Source: Ruminococcaceae bacterium FB2012 (GTDB lineage Bacteria; Bacillota; Clostridia; Oscillospirales; Ruminococcaceae). Taken from it: a stretch of 64,000 nt of DNA. Below are positions 63,358-64,000 of this stretch, in pieces; the stretch's first letter is position 1; every line of letters starts with the position of its first letter. Location: contig FMXS01000005.1 of NCBI GenBank assembly GCA_900104495.1, forward strand, positions 236,645 to 300,644, in the 5' to 3' direction. The notes beneath the pieces are model-generated. The model searched no databases, was not told the DNA's origin, and worked only from the letters and a program-made list of their open reading frames with translations. The position numbers and the translations under genes were made by a program.

Positions 63358-64000
63358 TTACTTTCCGCCGTAAATGCGTATCAGCTTCAGAAGTTTCCTT
63401 GCCGACTTTTCCCACGAGAAGCGGTCAAGGGCTTCCTTCGCGGGAGCGGCGGGCTCTGCAAGCAGAGCGTTCAGGTCGCAGTCATAGCTGTACGGGTCGA
63501 TGTAATGCACCGAATCCCCCAGCACTTCGGGCATCGAAGCGGTGTTCGACGAGATCACCGGCGCACCCATAGCCAGCGCTTCAAGGGGCGGTATGCCGAA
63601 GCCCTCGAAGGTGGAGGGGAACAGGAACGCCTTGCAGTTTTTCATCAGCGACTTTATCTGTTCGTCGGAGATATAGCCCACAAAGACAAGATTGTCTATG
63701 CCGCTAAGGTCCAGCTTCTCGCTGGAATTCTTGACGCTGCCCCCCGCGATGACAAAGGTCTCGGCGGGGTTTCTTTTTGCCTGCCCGACTATCCACTTGA
63801 AGTTCTTGCGCTCCTCCAAGCTGCCAAGGGCAAAGAAATACCTGCCCTTTTGTATTGTCGGGTATTCTTCAAAGAGGCTCTCGTCCTCGCCCACGGCAAG
63901 GATATGCTCCCACGAACAGGGCACGACGCCTATCCGCTTTGCCGGGACTTTATATACTTCCGAGATCTGCTCCTTGCAGAAACTGCTGATAGTTATGATC
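63358..64000 (-). CDS. Glycosyltransferase family 4, C-terminal part, cut by window edge
   Basis: About 214 residues remain; the open frame continues through the right edge. The stretch RYFFALGSLEERKNFKWIV and the motif FEGFGIPPLEALAMGAPV mark a GT4 enzyme (EGFGIPPLEA). The protein ends in SWEKSARKLLKLIRIYGG. The N-terminal acceptor-binding half is beyond the window. It is the most upstream gene of the polysaccharide operon visible here; more genes are expected to the right. Confidence 0.92.
   Translation of the reverse strand, partial: IITISSFCKEQISEVYKVPAKRIGVVPCSWEHILAVGEDESLFEEYPTIQKGRYFFALGSLEERKNFKWIVGQAKRNPAETFVIAGGSVKNSSEKLDLSGIDNLVFVGYISDEQIKSLMKNCKAFLFPSTFEGFGIPPLEALAMGAPVISSNTASMPEVLGDSVHYIDPYSYDCDLNALLAEPAAPAKEALDRFSWEKSARKLLKLIRIYGGK

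Overview
The window looks like a chromosomal segment of an anaerobic Clostridia bacterium close to Ruminococcus (Oscillospiraceae). Four things point there. Two secreted proteins end in type I dockerin repeats with a shared NMKD core. Surface proteins carry Thr/Lys- or Ser-rich linkers. Gene content is Firmicutes-like: a T-box, flotillin, a DUF1934-argS pair, MurI/Ddl, and a UDP-diacetamido-mannuronate glycan cluster. Almost every intergenic region holds a SigA-type promoter with a 17-bp spacer and strong AGGAGG-like ribosome binding sites. No rRNA, tRNA, insertion sequence or CRISPR array was seen.

Layout. 1-7.2 kb (minus strand): cysK (cut by the left edge), an orphan OmpR-type response regulator, and a long operon in which proB and proA are separated by a YhfC-type intramembrane protease, a zinc phospholipase C-like protein and a small membrane protein. 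A NUDIX hydrolase, a D-2-hydroxyacid dehydrogenase and a small membrane protein lie upstream in the same operon. 7.3-9.2 kb: a two-part membrane protein. 9.3-11.5 kb: a T-box leader controlling ilvA-ridA. 11.6-24.2 kb: single genes and short operons (two AraC regulators, a surface glycosidase-like protein, an ABC-F ATPase, pyruvate kinase, RF2, an LRR-dockerin protein, an alpha/beta hydrolase, a PRTase-like protein and a DUF4261 protein). 24.3-29.4 kb: glycolytic genes pgk, tpiA and gpmI interleaved with two unknown membrane proteins.

29.6-31.2 kb: a lipoprotein with repeated YGPP motifs lies 9 bp upstream of a radical SAM/SPASM enzyme. This is a candidate peptide-modification (RaS-RiPP-like) pair and the best lead for an undescribed system. 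31.3-35.1 kb: an XRE regulator faces an NfeD/flotillin-type membrane module. The same ATGTAAAT-N3-ATTTACAT palindrome sits at identical distance from both divergent promoters, suggesting a dedicated repressor-operator switch. 35.2-39.9 kb: ddl-murI-DUF1934-argS. 40-45.6 kb: two surface/wall-related operons, one including a eukaryotic-type HisA, separated by a 22-bp tandem repeat array and other structured DNA. 45.9-51.7 kb: a c-di-GMP phosphodiesterase with a degenerate GGDEF domain, ispF, a dockerin protein and galE. 52-53.3 kb: two phage-tail-like genes standing alone. 53.4-64 kb (minus strand): a surface polysaccharide operon with a flippase, a full five-step UDP-ManNAc3NAcA pathway, an acyltransferase and three glycosyltransferases, running off the right edge.

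Functions are assigned by reading motifs and remembered family traits, without database searches. Starts were chosen from visible ribosome binding sites and may differ from automated calls.
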